Of a stretch of DNA of 64,000 nucleotides, positions 8,481 through 17,804 are shown piece after piece; the stretch's first letter is position 1; every line of letters starts with the position of its first letter. The notes under the pieces were generated by a model. That model made no database searches. It was not told where the DNA came from and saw only the letters and a program-made list of their open reading frames with translations. A program made the position numbers and the translations under genes. Origin of the DNA: Acidobacteriota bacterium. Its GTDB lineage: Bacteria > Acidobacteriota > Thermoanaerobaculia > Multivoradales > J023. Location of the stretch: assembly GCA_029263315.1 (NCBI GenBank), contig JAJCXR010000055.1, forward strand, positions 60,195-124,194, read 5' to 3'.

Positions 8481-9920
8481 ATGGACGTCGCCCTTCTGAA
8501 ACCCCCCAGCTCGGGAATCCTCGGTCTCGAAATGATCACCTTCGTCGAGCCCCTGGGCCTTGAGTGCGTGGCTGGCACCTTGGAACCGGAGGGCCATGCC
8601 TGCGCCATCTACGATCTCCGAATCGACGGGCTGGAAGCAGGCATGGAGAAATGCCGCCGCTTCGCGCCACAGGTGGTGGGGATTCAGTGCAATTTTACCA
8701 CCGAGCGCTACCGCACTATCCAGGTTGCCAAGGAAGTGAAGCGGCAGAACCCCGGCGTTTTTGTCGTGGTCGGCGGCCACGATGCATCCCGGGATCCGGG
8801 TTGGTTCCGCGATCCCTCCATCGACGCCGTGGCGGTGGGTGATGGCGAGGAGATCATGTTGCCCTTGGTGGACGCCTTGGAGCGCGATCGCGATCTGAAG
8901 ACAGTTCCCGGCCTCCGCCTCAACCGTCCGCACGGCCAAGAGGATACTGGCCATGCCCCTTCCCGCCGCAGCCTGGACGACATCCCCCTGCCGGCCCGCC
9001 ATCTGCTCGCCGACTACGCGCCCCATTACTTCATCAATTTCCGCAAGCCCTTGGCGCTCCTCGAAACGGCCCGCGGCTGCCCGTTCAAGTGCAATTTCTG
9101 TTCGGTTTGGAAGTTCCACGAGAGCACTTTCCGGGAGAAATCACCGCAGCAGGTAGTCAAGGAGCTGGCTTCCATCGAGGCGCCCAATATTTTCATCACC
9201 GACGACATTTTCTGGATGAATGTGCGTCGCGGCCACGAGCTGGCGGATGCCATCAAGGCCTCGGGCATTCGCAAATTCTTCACCGTGCAAACCCGTACCG
9301 ACATCATCTGCCGTCACCCCGAGCTGATCGAAAAATGGGCAGAATGCGGTGATCTGGCCATCTTTCTCGGTGTCGAGAAAGTGGACGATGCGGGGTTGGC
9401 CTCGGTCAACAAAAAAAACACGGCGTCCAACAACGAACGGGCCATCTCGATTCTCAAGGACCTCGGCGTCGGCTTCACCTGCAATTTCATCGTCGATCCA
9501 AGCTGGGATTACGAAGATTTTACTCGCCTCAGGGAATGGATCGCCCTGCACGGGACGTACAACAGTGGCTTTTCCGTGTTGACCCCACTGCCCGGGACGG
9601 ATCTTTGGAAAGATGTCGAAGCGGACGTCAATGTCAAAGATTGGGAGCTCTTCGACATCGTCCATACCGTGCTGCCCACCAAGCTGCCCATGGACGAGTT
9701 CTACTCCGAGTATTCTAGGCTCTGGCGCACTGCTTTGGAGGTGCGCTACCAGCACCGGGGCAAGGCCCGGACCTACTTTCAGTTGGGAGCGGCGCTGGCC
9801 ACCGGGCGTATTGGTTGGGGCGACGCCAAGCGCGGGTGGAACCTGGCCAAAGAGCTGAGTCAGCCGCAAACGTTCCTCGCCGGCCATGCGCGCAGTGCCC
9901 AGCAGCAAGCCGTGCTCTGA
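8481..9920 (+). CDS. hpnR: Hopanoid C-3 methylase HpnR (B12-binding radical SAM)
   Basis: The 479-residue protein has an N-terminal cobalamin-binding-type domain (VVGIQCNFT, then VFVVVGGHDASRDP), then a radical SAM domain with the cluster motif C200-x3-C204-x2-C207 in GCPFKCNFCSVWKFHES. The continuation with ITDDIFWMNVRRG, QTRTDIIC, NFIVDPSWD and TPLPGTDLW matches my memory of HpnR, which adds a methyl group at C-3 of the hopanoid A ring. The start at 8481 follows GAGGAG with 6 bases spacing; the in-frame GTG-type start at 8433 has no such site. No other hopanoid gene is nearby, as is common for hpnR. Another B12 radical SAM methylase remains possible. Confidence 0.75.
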   Translation: MDVALLKPPSSGILGLEMITFVEPLGLECVAGTLEPEGHACAIYDLRIDGLEAGMEKCRRFAPQVVGIQCNFTTERYRTIQVAKEVKRQNPGVFVVVGGHDASRDPGWFRDPSIDAVAVGDGEEIMLPLVDALERDRDLKTVPGLRLNRPHGQEDTGHAPSRRSLDDIPLPARHLLADYAPHYFINFRKPLALLETARGCPFKCNFCSVWKFHESTFREKSPQQVVKELASIEAPNIFITDDIFWMNVRRGHELADAIKASGIRKFFTVQTRTDIICRHPELIEKWAECGDLAIFLGVEKVDDAGLASVNKKNTASNNERAISILKDLGVGFTCNFIVDPSWDYEDFTRLREWIALHGTYNSGFSVLTPLPGTDLWKDVEADVNVKDWELFDIVHTVLPTKLPMDEFYSEYSRLWRTALEVRYQHRGKARTYFQLGAALATGRIGWGDAKRGWNLAKELSQPQTFLAGHARSAQQQAVL

Positions 9921-10006
9921 CGGATTGGCGGTGGATGAGGGCAGCGAACGCGGTCGTTGGGCCGCGGCGGCTTGTTTGATGCGGCGATGAAAATGGAGAA
10001 AATTTG

Positions 10007-13000
10007 ATGAAACTCGATGTCGATGCCTTGTTACCCGGCCTCTTGCCCGGGTCCGATCAACCCGTAGGTCAAAGCGCTTTTGAAGTCCCTAAGCTTTCCC
10101 TCGGCAAACAGGGAAAGGACATCGAGGTCTTCGATCAGCCCTTGACCTTGGGGGCCGATTTGTCGTCTTCGGCCCAGATCGAGGCCGGCTCGGCCGAGAT
10201 CGACGATCCCTTCGGCAGCGGCACGTCTCTCGCCGCCCCCGACGGAACGAGCTTCGCTTGCGTGCAATTGGCCGCCGATGTGCAGATCGCCGGGGAAGCA
10301 TCGTCCACCGCCCAGGGGGCGGCCCTGCATCTCAAGGCCACCGGCGCCAGTGGTTTCAGCTATCGACATCTGCTGCCGGTGGCCCAGGACGAGACCCGCC
10401 TAAAGGCATTGACCGCGGCGGTCGAAGGCGTTCGGGTGCCCAGCATGGTGTCGTTGGCCGGCCTGGTGCCCGGCGAGAGCCATGACGCTACCGCCAAGCT
10501 AACCCTCGGTTTCAACGCCGACTTCAGCGCTGGTGCCAGCACCCAAACGGCGCTGACCCAAGCCCTTTTCGACGGCCTCTCGGCGCAAGCTGAGGTGATG
10601 GCCTCAGCCACCCTCAGCGCCGGCCTAGGCATGGCCCTCTACGACACCATGACCTTCATCGTGGGGCGGGACACCGAGGCCGACAGTTGGCCGCGCATCC
10701 AGCTGCAGAAGACCAAGAAGCGGAGCCTCAGCCTCACCTCGACCCTCCAGCTACAGGTCAAATACGATTTTGGCAGCAGTCTGATCACCCTGCTCGAAAA
10801 CGCCCTCGATCAAGTGCCGATTCCCAAGCTGCTGACCACCTTGCAGGAAACGAATGCAATTCTGGTGTCGGGGGATTGGCATACCGTCCAAGCCAAGCTC
10901 TCCAGCGAAGGCGCCCAGGTGCTCAACGAGCTCCTCGACGGTACCGGTTGGAAGTCGTGGTTGAACCAGTCTCCCGAGGTTGCCGACTTCCTCGCTTTCA
11001 GCAACAAACTGGTGGACAACTACAACAGCCTCGATGAGCGGGTCCAGAGCTTGTGGAGCCAACTGCTCGGCAAGTCAGATCTGGGCACCGGCTCCAAGCT
11101 GCGCCAAGCCTTGACGCAGCTCGCCGGCATCGATCCCAAGCAAGTCAACCTACTGGAGGGCTTGAGCCAGAACGCTGACCTCAACGAGGTCCTGTCGCTG
11201 GTGCAGCACCTGACCGGTGAGACCCTCGATGACATCCTCTTGGATTCGATCCCTGGCGCCCAAGCCACCTTGGGCAAGGCGGTCGCTCTAGCGCAGCAGG
11301 CGGTGCATTTCCTCGACGACACCCCACAGGCGGTCCTCAGCAAAGTCGAGGCCTTCGCCCAGAAGGCGGGCATCACCCAGACCATCCAGTTCCTGGCCAC
11401 TAACGCCACCTCCACTGCCTCGATCGAGAGCTTCGTGTCCAGTCGCATCCAAACCCTGGTCAGCCGTCTGGTGGGCAAGGCTTGGGATCAGATCCAGGCG
11501 TCGGATCTGCAAAAAGTTCAGGACTGGGCCAAGAAGCTACAACCTATCTTGGAAGCCCCCAACGACCTGCGCAATGAGCTGGAAAGCAAGATCAAGACGA
11601 CGTTGCAGAAGCTCATCGGTGAAGCCAGTTTCTCCGCCAGCCTGTCGATTGACTACGAAGCAAGTCGTTCGGCGTTGTTGGATGTCGAGATCAATCCTGA
11701 GAAGACAGATCTGATGCGCAAAGTCGAGAACGCCATGGCGGGCGGCAAGATTTGGGAAATCCTCGGTCACCTGGTGGAATCAGATCAGAGGATGGTCGAC
11801 AAGGACGACGACAAGGGCAAGGCGAAGCGGGCGCCCGAGGAGTTGCCGTTCCGCATCCGCCAATGTGTCTTCATGAGCCGGCGGGTGCGCAGTCGTTCCT
11901 TCGGCCTGTCCTTCAAGGGATTCGGCTGCAATTTCAATCGCCAAGGGATCGTCCAGCGTATCGAAGAAGCGCGGGTGGAGGTTCTACCCGAGCGTGACGA
12001 CGATGGCCAGCTGGTGCGCCAGGGCACCTATTCGGCGGGTTTTTCGCGGCGTGACGTGCTCGGCCCGGTGACCAACGAAACCGCCATTTGGTTGGAGAGC
12101 CAAGCCCAAGGGGCGGGAATTGATTTTTCCAGGGAATATCAGAACCAACCGCAGCCCAGCCTGCGTTTGGTGTTCACTTGCGAAGACAAGTTCGCCACCT
12201 CGGCCAAGAACCAGCTCATGTCGGAGCTCCTAGAGGGTTTTGGTTTCGCACCCAACGGCGTCATCGAGCAGCGGGTCATGCAAGGTTTCACCACCCAACT
12301 CTCGGTGTCGTTCCACTTTGTCGACCAAGATGGCCAGAGCCTCGAAGCTCTGGTCGGGGGCACAGGCAATGCTTCGGGCTGGAATCCCGATTTTCTACAG
12401 GCAGCCCACGCCTGGTTCCGTCGCAGCGTCGACGAGCGTTTCCTCACCGCCGCCCAAAACGTCAGCTGGGGTGCCTTCCTCGATGCGGTCATCAGTACCC
12501 CAGTCTTCGAAGAGAACTGGTCCGCCGGTCTCTTTCCCTTCCTGAACGTTGCCGCCAAAAACTGGTTGAGCGTCCCGGTGGCGACTAAGAATGGTATCCA
12601 GCGTCAAGTTCCCGTGCGCTGGACGACGGAGCGCAACGTCGCAAAACCCAACATGGAGCTCGGTTTGCTCTACGGCAGCCTGATTCCCAAGGGTCGCCGG
12701 GGCCTGGCGGCCAAGCAACGGACCTTGGAAGCCTGGGAGACCCTCGAAACGACCCACAACGATGCCAACTACCGCACCCTGAGCCGCCGTTTTGTCAATG
12801 GTTGCCTGCGTTCGGCGGTCTACGGCCCCACCTGGACCAGCTCCCTGTTCATCCTCTGGCTCACCTTGGTGCGTCTCGAGCGACGGCAACCGGATCTCCT
12901 CCCCTCGGCCCGCGGCCTTGCCCTGCTGCGTTTCCGCACCGATGACAATGAGGAGTGGCAAGAGCCCATCCGCATGACCCTGCCCCACGGCATCATGCCG

Positions 13001-13012
13001 CAGACTGCGTGA
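10007..13012 (+). CDS. Large uncharacterised protein, 1001 residues
   Basis: I do not recognise a family. The start at ATG 10007 has GGAG 8 bases upstream. There is no signal peptide and no membrane helix, so it looks cytoplasmic. The first 240 residues are rich in Ala, Ser, Gly and Thr with alternating hydrophobic residues (for example ASATLSAGLGMALYDTM), suggesting beta structure. Residues about 250-560 are helical, Gln- and Leu-rich, with several hydrophobic heptad-like stretches (KLRQALTQLAGI, QTLVSRLVGKAWDQ). A charged linker (KDDDKGKAKR) precedes a C-terminal part of about 380 residues rich in aromatics. It lies 86 bases after hpnR in the same direction and may be co-transcribed; its stop faces pseI. 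Confidence 0.75.
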   Translation: MKLDVDALLPGLLPGSDQPVGQSAFEVPKLSLGKQGKDIEVFDQPLTLGADLSSSAQIEAGSAEIDDPFGSGTSLAAPDGTSFACVQLAADVQIAGEASSTAQGAALHLKATGASGFSYRHLLPVAQDETRLKALTAAVEGVRVPSMVSLAGLVPGESHDATAKLTLGFNADFSAGASTQTALTQALFDGLSAQAEVMASATLSAGLGMALYDTMTFIVGRDTEADSWPRIQLQKTKKRSLSLTSTLQLQVKYDFGSSLITLLENALDQVPIPKLLTTLQETNAILVSGDWHTVQAKLSSEGAQVLNELLDGTGWKSWLNQSPEVADFLAFSNKLVDNYNSLDERVQSLWSQLLGKSDLGTGSKLRQALTQLAGIDPKQVNLLEGLSQNADLNEVLSLVQHLTGETLDDILLDSIPGAQATLGKAVALAQQAVHFLDDTPQAVLSKVEAFAQKAGITQTIQFLATNATSTASIESFVSSRIQTLVSRLVGKAWDQIQASDLQKVQDWAKKLQPILEAPNDLRNELESKIKTTLQKLIGEASFSASLSIDYEASRSALLDVEINPEKTDLMRKVENAMAGGKIWEILGHLVESDQRMVDKDDDKGKAKRAPEELPFRIRQCVFMSRRVRSRSFGLSFKGFGCNFNRQGIVQRIEEARVEVLPERDDDGQLVRQGTYSAGFSRRDVLGPVTNETAIWLESQAQGAGIDFSREYQNQPQPSLRLVFTCEDKFATSAKNQLMSELLEGFGFAPNGVIEQRVMQGFTTQLSVSFHFVDQDGQSLEALVGGTGNASGWNPDFLQAAHAWFRRSVDERFLTAAQNVSWGAFLDAVISTPVFEENWSAGLFPFLNVAAKNWLSVPVATKNGIQRQVPVRWTTERNVAKPNMELGLLYGSLIPKGRRGLAAKQRTLEAWETLETTHNDANYRTLSRRFVNGCLRSAVYGPTWTSSLFILWLTLVRLERRQPDLLPSARGLALLRFRTDDNEEWQEPIRMTLPHGIMPQTA

Positions 13013-13022
13013 GCGCTGGTTG

Positions 13023-13040
13023 CCCGGCGCCGTCTCCGGG
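13023..13040. terminator. Weak hairpin between convergent genes
   Basis: CCCGG (13023-13027) can pair with CCGGG (13036-13040) in the 31-base gap between the stop of the large unknown gene and the stop of pseI. There is no T-run on either side, so termination is only suggested by position. Confidence 0.25.
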
Positions 13041-13043
13041 TAC

Positions 13044-14111
13044 TCAGTCCTGCGATGTGTCCGGGAGCAGGAAAGGCTCGCCACGGCGGTAGCTTCGACG
13101 GGCCACCGTCCCCAAGACCGCGTCCAAGGTGTCGGGGCTAGCGCCGAATCCGGGGCGCACGACCCGCAAGTCCTGCGGGCCGATGACCGCGCCCTGGGCG
13201 ATATCGCGGGCCACAAAAATGCTCTTGCGAAACTGTAGATTGGCCGTCTCGCTGATGCCGGGGCCTTGGACCACGCCTTGCGCCAGGGCGGTCTCGACGG
13301 TGCGGACGGCCGAGACCAGCTCGGCAAATTCCGCCGGCTCCATGGAAAAGGCGCTGTCCGGGCCACCGTCGGCGCGGCGCAGGGTGAGGTGTTTTTCGAT
13401 TACCGTTGCGCCGAGGGCAACGGCGGCCACCGCCGCCAGGTGACCGGCGCTGTGGTCCGATAGCCCCGCCGGACACCGGAAGCGTTCGGCCAACCATGGA
13501 ATGTTGCGCAGCTTGAGATCCTCGGCGGCGGCGGGATATGCGCTGACGCAGGCCAAGAGCACCAGCGGACACGCGCCGGAGCGCAGCACTGCGACCGCCC
13601 TGTCGATCTCGTCGGTGGACGCCATGCCGGTGCTCATGATCACCGGCTTGCCGGTGGCGGCGATGCGTCGCAGCAAGGGAATATCGACCACCTCAAAGCT
13701 GGCCACTTTGTAGCAAGGGCAGTCGAGCTCTTCGAGGAAATCCACCGACGTGGGGTCGAAGGGGGAGCTGAAACAGAGCAGGCCAAGCCGTTCGGCTTCG
13801 GTAAATAGCTCGTAGTGCCAGTCCCAGGGGGTATGTGCCTGGTCGTAGAGCTCGTAGAGGCGACGTCCCGCCCAGGGGCCGTCGGCGATGCGGAAGTACT
13901 CGTTGTCGACGTCCATGGTGATGGTGTCGGCGGTGTAGGTCTGTAGCTTCACCGCGTCGGCACCGGCCTCGGCGGCGGCGGCGAGAATCTCCTTGGCCCG
14001 CTGTAGATCGCCGTTGTGGTTGCCGGAAAGCTCCGCCACCAGCAGCGCAGGTGCCCCTTGGCCGATGGGTCGGGTGCCGAGCATGACTTCAGCCATCATT
14101 TCAGCCATCAT
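13044..14111 (-). CDS. pseI: Pseudaminic acid synthase PseI (NeuB family)
   Basis: The protein of about 355 residues condenses a 6-deoxy-diacetamido sugar with phosphoenolpyruvate to form pseudaminic acid. Residues LLVAELSGNHNGDLQRAKE near the N-terminus, GADAVKLQTY, KVASFE, VIMSTGMAS and GLSDHSAG are NeuB-family signatures. The C-terminus (KSIFVARDIAQGAVI onward) is a SAF domain, as in NeuB and PseI. PseI rather than NeuB is chosen because pseB, pseC and pseGH precede it on the same strand. The start is the first ATG of a doubled 12-bp segment (14088-14111), with AAGGA about 6 bases upstream; ATGs at 14108, 14099 and 14096 are alternatives. It is the last gene of the operon. Confidence 0.85.
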   Translation of the reverse strand: MMAEMMAEVMLGTRPIGQGAPALLVAELSGNHNGDLQRAKEILAAAAEAGADAVKLQTYTADTITMDVDNEYFRIADGPWAGRRLYELYDQAHTPWDWHYELFTEAERLGLLCFSSPFDPTSVDFLEELDCPCYKVASFEVVDIPLLRRIAATGKPVIMSTGMASTDEIDRAVAVLRSGACPLVLLACVSAYPAAAEDLKLRNIPWLAERFRCPAGLSDHSAGHLAAVAAVALGATVIEKHLTLRRADGGPDSAFSMEPAEFAELVSAVRTVETALAQGVVQGPGISETANLQFRKSIFVARDIAQGAVIGPQDLRVVRPGFGASPDTLDAVLGTVARRSYRRGEPFLLPDTSQD

Positions 14112-14154
14112 TTGGGTCCTTTCAGGCAAGACCGGTCTTCCCCGGATGCCTTTC

Positions 14155-15471
14155 CTAGACGATTTTCTCCAGGCGATAGACCCCGGGCTCGATCTCGTCG
14201 ACGGGGGTATAGCCAGCTTTTTCGAAACATACCAGGGAAGCGGTGTTGTCGCTGCGGATCAAGGCCCGCAGCCGGTGGGCGAAGCGGCGGTCCGTAGCGA
14301 ACTCTTGTAAGGCCGCCAGTAGCCGTCGTCCCATGCCTTGGCCGCGCCTCTCCGGGGCCACGGTGATGGAAACGGTGGCCACGTCCGCCTGCCGAGTCAC
14401 CCGCACTGTGCCGGTGGGCCCCTGGGCATCCTCGGCGATGAAAAGGCGAGAGTCGGCATCGGAAAGGCTGGTGGCCAACCAACGCAGGTGGCCTTCCCAG
14501 GTGATCTCCGCAGGGCGCAAACGACTCTTGGCCACCGCCGGATCGATCGCCCAGTCGTAGAGCTGGCGGGCATCCCCGTAGCGGGCCGAGCGCAGAACAT
14601 TCTGCTGCCGCGTCCAGCGGAGATCCTCGATGCGATCGGCGATGCGCTCGGCCGCTTGATCGTCGATCGGTGCCGGACAGACCTTGGCGGCGGTGACCTG
14701 CTCTGCCAGGTTGCCCAGCCCGTCGCGGGGCAGCACGGGCACGCCCAATGAGCGCAGCGCCGCGGCGCTGTCCGCTTGGTTGACCACCACTTCGACCGCC
14801 ACCACCGGACATCCCACCGCCAACGCCTCCCAGGCCACGGTGCTGGCGGTCACCAGACAGACCGACGCGGTGGCCATGCGCTGCGCTAGCTCGGCGGCGG
14901 TCAAAGATCCCAGGCCGGCGGCGAAGCCGAGCCGACGCGCCTTGGCGTCATCGCACCCGACGACCCTTGCGGCCTGGCGCTGGGCGGCGGTGAGGGTCGT
15001 CGCCAAAGACGGCAAGAGGTCTGTGGCATCGGTGCCGCCGGGCACGATCAGCAGCCCGGTGCCGCCCCGCCATGGGGTGGCGAAGAAGATGTTTTGCAGC
15101 AGACGGTAGGCGGGGCCGAGGCAAGCCAGCACCGACGGATAGTCGCTGGCTTGGGCGGCGGCGTCGATCACCAGGTCGACCTCGGGATGGGGACCGGCAG
15201 GGCGATCGTGCAGCCAGACGCTCGGTCGCAGCACGGGGCCTTGGGCGTCGTTGCCGTCGCCCAACAGGAGGTCGTAACCCTGTTGAGGCGGGGCGGCCGC
15301 CTGCTCGAAGTCGATGTCGCGCCAGGCCCATGACGCCGGCCCCGTAGGGGTCGGCGTCAACCAGTGCACGCGGTGCCCGCGGGCCCGTAGGGCTTGGCCG
15401 ACGAGACGGCTACGGATCAAGTGACCGGCCCCCACCGTCGCCGAGCCATCGGCCCACAGGGCGATGTGCAT
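14155..15471 (-). CDS. pseGH: Fused PseG (UDP-sugar hydrolase) and PseH (N-acetyltransferase)
   Basis: This 438-residue fusion covers two consecutive steps of pseudaminic acid synthesis. Residues 1-285 are a GT-B-like PseG that removes UDP from the diacetamido-altrose sugar: WADGSATVGAGHLIRS at the N-terminus and TASTVAWEALAVGCPVVAVE later are typical. From about 290 the GNAT domain PseH follows (RYGDARQLYDWAIDP, then VAPERRGQGMGRRLLAAL with the acetyl-CoA loop), which acetylates the 4-amino group made by PseC. In the pathway PseH acts before PseG, so the fusion may channel the intermediate. The start at 15471 has GGGGAG 6 bases upstream. The gap to pseI is 43 bases and to pseB 68 bases. Confidence 0.85.
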   Translation of the reverse strand: MHIALWADGSATVGAGHLIRSRLVGQALRARGHRVHWLTPTPTGPASWAWRDIDFEQAAAPPQQGYDLLLGDGNDAQGPVLRPSVWLHDRPAGPHPEVDLVIDAAAQASDYPSVLACLGPAYRLLQNIFFATPWRGGTGLLIVPGGTDATDLLPSLATTLTAAQRQAARVVGCDDAKARRLGFAAGLGSLTAAELAQRMATASVCLVTASTVAWEALAVGCPVVAVEVVVNQADSAAALRSLGVPVLPRDGLGNLAEQVTAAKVCPAPIDDQAAERIADRIEDLRWTRQQNVLRSARYGDARQLYDWAIDPAVAKSRLRPAEITWEGHLRWLATSLSDADSRLFIAEDAQGPTGTVRVTRQADVATVSITVAPERRGQGMGRRLLAALQEFATDRRFAHRLRALIRSDNTASLVCFEKAGYTPVDEIEPGVYRLEKIV

Positions 15472-15539
15472 CACCGACTCCCCGCCACCGACCCGGCCTC
15501 AGCGAACCCGTGCCGCGCTCCGCCCTGCCGGCTCATGGG

Positions 15540-16565
15540 TCATACATCCAGACGGCTCAACAGGGCCTTCAGGCCATCTTGATCGAGCCACTGGTCGTTG
15601 CTGTCGGAGGCGTAGGCGAAGCCTTCGTCCACCGGTCTGCCGCCCAGGGCCTGCAGGTGTTCATGGCTGGCCATCGCCGGATGGTGCACCATCTCCGGTG
15701 CGATCACGTAGTGCTCGGGAAAGACAAAGGAGTGGCGTGCGTCGTCCTCGCCGATCATCAGCTCATGGAGCTTCTCGCCGGGCCGAATGCCGATGGTGCG
15801 GATCGGGGTGTCGGGGGCGATCACCGCCGCAAGGTCGGTAATCTTCATGCTGGGAATCTTGGGGACGAAGATCTCGCCGCCGAGCATGCGGTCGAAGTTG
15901 TCGAAAACAAATTGGGCCGCTTGCTCGAGGGTGATCCAAAAGCGGGTCATGCGTTTGTCGGTGATCGGCAGGGAGTCGCAACCGTCGGCCAGCATCTGGC
16001 GCCAGCGCGGGATGATGGAGCCCCGTGACCCCAAGACGTTACCGTAGCGTACGACGCTGAACTTGGGGCGGTCGTGGGCGCCGACATAGGCATTGCCGGC
16101 CACGAACAGCTTGTCGGAGCACAGCTTGGTGGCGCCGTAGAGATTGATCGGGTTGGCGGCCTTGTCGGTGGACAGGGCGATCACCTTTTCCACTTCGCGG
16201 TCGAGGGCCGCGTCGACGATATTCATCGCCCCATGGATGTTGGTCTTGATGAATTCCGTGGGGTTGTACTCCGCCGCCGGTACCTGTTTGAGAGCCGCCG
16301 CGTGAACCACCAGATCGACCCCCTTGAAGGCACGCAGCAGGCGGTCCTTGTCGCGCACGTCGCCGAGGAAGTAGCGCATCTTGGGGTGATCGAAGATGGG
16401 GTCCGATTGGCGCATCTCCCACTGCTTGAGCTCGTCGCGGGAGAAAACGATGACCTTTTGGGGGTCATGATCTCGCAAAGCCCGTCGGATGAAGACTTTG
16501 CCAAAGGAGCCGGTTCCGCCGGTCACCAGGACGGTTTTGTGCTGCAAAGGATCTGAGGTCGTCAA
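15540..16565 (-). CDS. pseB: UDP-GlcNAc 4,6-dehydratase (inverting) PseB
   Basis: The 341-residue SDR enzyme makes the first intermediate of the pathway from UDP-N-acetylglucosamine. The NAD(P)-binding GGTGSFG is at 16-22, catalytic STDKA at 132-136 and the Y143-x3-K147 pair in NLYGATK. FSRDELKQWEMRQ and VVHAAALKQVPAAEYNP are characteristic of the PseB/FlaA1/CapD-short group. A TTG start at 16565 is chosen because AGGAG lies 6 bases upstream; the longer reading to 16613 adds a basic tail not seen in the family. It lies between pseC and the pseG-pseH fusion, all on the minus strand. Confidence 0.9.
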   Translation of the reverse strand: MTTSDPLQHKTVLVTGGTGSFGKVFIRRALRDHDPQKVIVFSRDELKQWEMRQSDPIFDHPKMRYFLGDVRDKDRLLRAFKGVDLVVHAAALKQVPAAEYNPTEFIKTNIHGAMNIVDAALDREVEKVIALSTDKAANPINLYGATKLCSDKLFVAGNAYVGAHDRPKFSVVRYGNVLGSRGSIIPRWRQMLADGCDSLPITDKRMTRFWITLEQAAQFVFDNFDRMLGGEIFVPKIPSMKITDLAAVIAPDTPIRTIGIRPGEKLHELMIGEDDARHSFVFPEHYVIAPEMVHHPAMASHEHLQALGGRPVDEGFAYASDSNDQWLDQDGLKALLSRLDV

Positions 16566-16605
16566 AGGGAGTCTCCTGAACCGGTAAGGGCCGGCGCAGT
16601 GTGTG

Positions 16606-16631
16606 TGGCGCAATGTAGATGGCGCAATGTA
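16606..16631. repeat. Two 12-bp direct repeats upstream of pseB
   Basis: TGGCGCAATGTA occurs at 16606-16617 and 16620-16631, with a partial third copy (TGTGGCGT) after it. The repeats lie in the 93-base gap between pseC and pseB, 40-66 bases before the pseB start. They may be a binding site or simple slippage; nothing else supports a role. Confidence 0.5.
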
Positions 16632-16658
16632 TGTGGCGTCGGCCCAAAGGGCTTCAGG

Positions 16659-17804
16659 TTAGGACGCGGTGGCGCAAAAGTCATGGATCAAGTTGCAAAG
16701 GCGATCTTGATCTTCCGATCGGAACCCTGGGAAGCAGGGGAGCGAAACCTCGCGATCATACCAAGCCACCGCACCGGGATAGTCACCGTGTTGGCAGTCA
16801 CCGCAGACCGGCTGCCCGTGCAGGGGAATGTAATGGACTTGCAGGGCAAATCCCGCCTCACGGGTCGCCGCAAAAAAAGCCCGTCGATCTCCGCGGCAGC
16901 GGGACCAATCGACCAACAAGGGTGCCAAATGCCAGAAGGGTGATTGGCCGGCAGGCGCCTCCGCCGCGGTGCAGGCCGGCAGCGGTGCCAGGGACGAACG
17001 GTAGCGCTCGACGATGGCCGCCCGCTCTGCTTTGAAGGCGTCGAGCCGGCTCATTTGGCTGCTTCCGAGGGCGGCTTGCAGGTCGGATAGCCGCTCGTTG
17101 CCGGCCAGGTGGTGAAATTCGTGGTACCAGGGTGCGGAGGCATCGCGCTGGGCGAAGGGGCCGGCTGTTCCTTGGCGCTCTATGCCGTGGTGTCGCAGGC
17201 TTCGAATACGCTCGGCGACGGCGTCGTCGCGGGTCACCACGGCACCCCCTTCACCGGTGGTGATGTTTTTGACCGGATGGAAGCTCAAGGTGGCGCCGGC
17301 GCTCAAGTCACCTGGACGCCAGGATGTGTCACGGCTGCCCAGGGCGTGGGCCGCATCTTCCAGCAACCCAATGCCACGCGCTCGGGCCACCTCGTTGAGG
17401 GAGGGCATGTCGCAGAGCCGCCCACAGAGATGGACCGGCACCACCCAGTCCAGCGCCGCGGTGCAGGATTTCAGAATCTCGGGGGTCAGTAGGCCGGTGT
17501 CGGCGTCGACATCCAGCAGCACCACCTCGGCTCCGAGCATCATGGCCTGGGAGGCGGTGGCCAGGAACGTGATGTCCGGCACCCCGACCCGTGTTCCCGG
17601 ACCGATCCCCACCGCCTGATAGAGCAACCGAAGAGCGGAGGTACCGGTGCCCAGGGCCACCGCATGGGGTTGCCCACTGGCCTCGACCAGGGCGTCTTCG
17701 AAGGCGGGTATGGCGGGTCCGCAGGTGAGGAGATCGCCCTGCAGCACGGCATTCACCGCCGCGATGTCCTGCCGGCTGATCTGTTGTCGTCCGTATCCAA
17801 TCAT
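16659..17804 (-). CDS. pseC: UDP-4-amino-sugar aminotransferase PseC (DegT/DnrJ/EryC1 family)
   Basis: The 381-residue PLP enzyme transfers an amino group to C-4 of the PseB product. The N-terminus MIGYGRQQISRQDIAAV is characteristic of PseC. The PLP lysine is K179 in HPVKNITTGEGGAV, with the ring-stacking/pyridine-nitrogen region LLEDAAHALGS near D150. The length is normal for the family. It starts at ATG 17804 and is the first of four pse genes in a row. The gap to the upstream methyltransferase is 140 bases, enough for its own promoter, although no clear boxes were seen. Confidence 0.9.
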   Translation of the reverse strand: MIGYGRQQISRQDIAAVNAVLQGDLLTCGPAIPAFEDALVEASGQPHAVALGTGTSALRLLYQAVGIGPGTRVGVPDITFLATASQAMMLGAEVVLLDVDADTGLLTPEILKSCTAALDWVVPVHLCGRLCDMPSLNEVARARGIGLLEDAAHALGSRDTSWRPGDLSAGATLSFHPVKNITTGEGGAVVTRDDAVAERIRSLRHHGIERQGTAGPFAQRDASAPWYHEFHHLAGNERLSDLQAALGSSQMSRLDAFKAERAAIVERYRSSLAPLPACTAAEAPAGQSPFWHLAPLLVDWSRCRGDRRAFFAATREAGFALQVHYIPLHGQPVCGDCQHGDYPGAVAWYDREVSLPCFPGFRSEDQDRLCNLIHDFCATAS

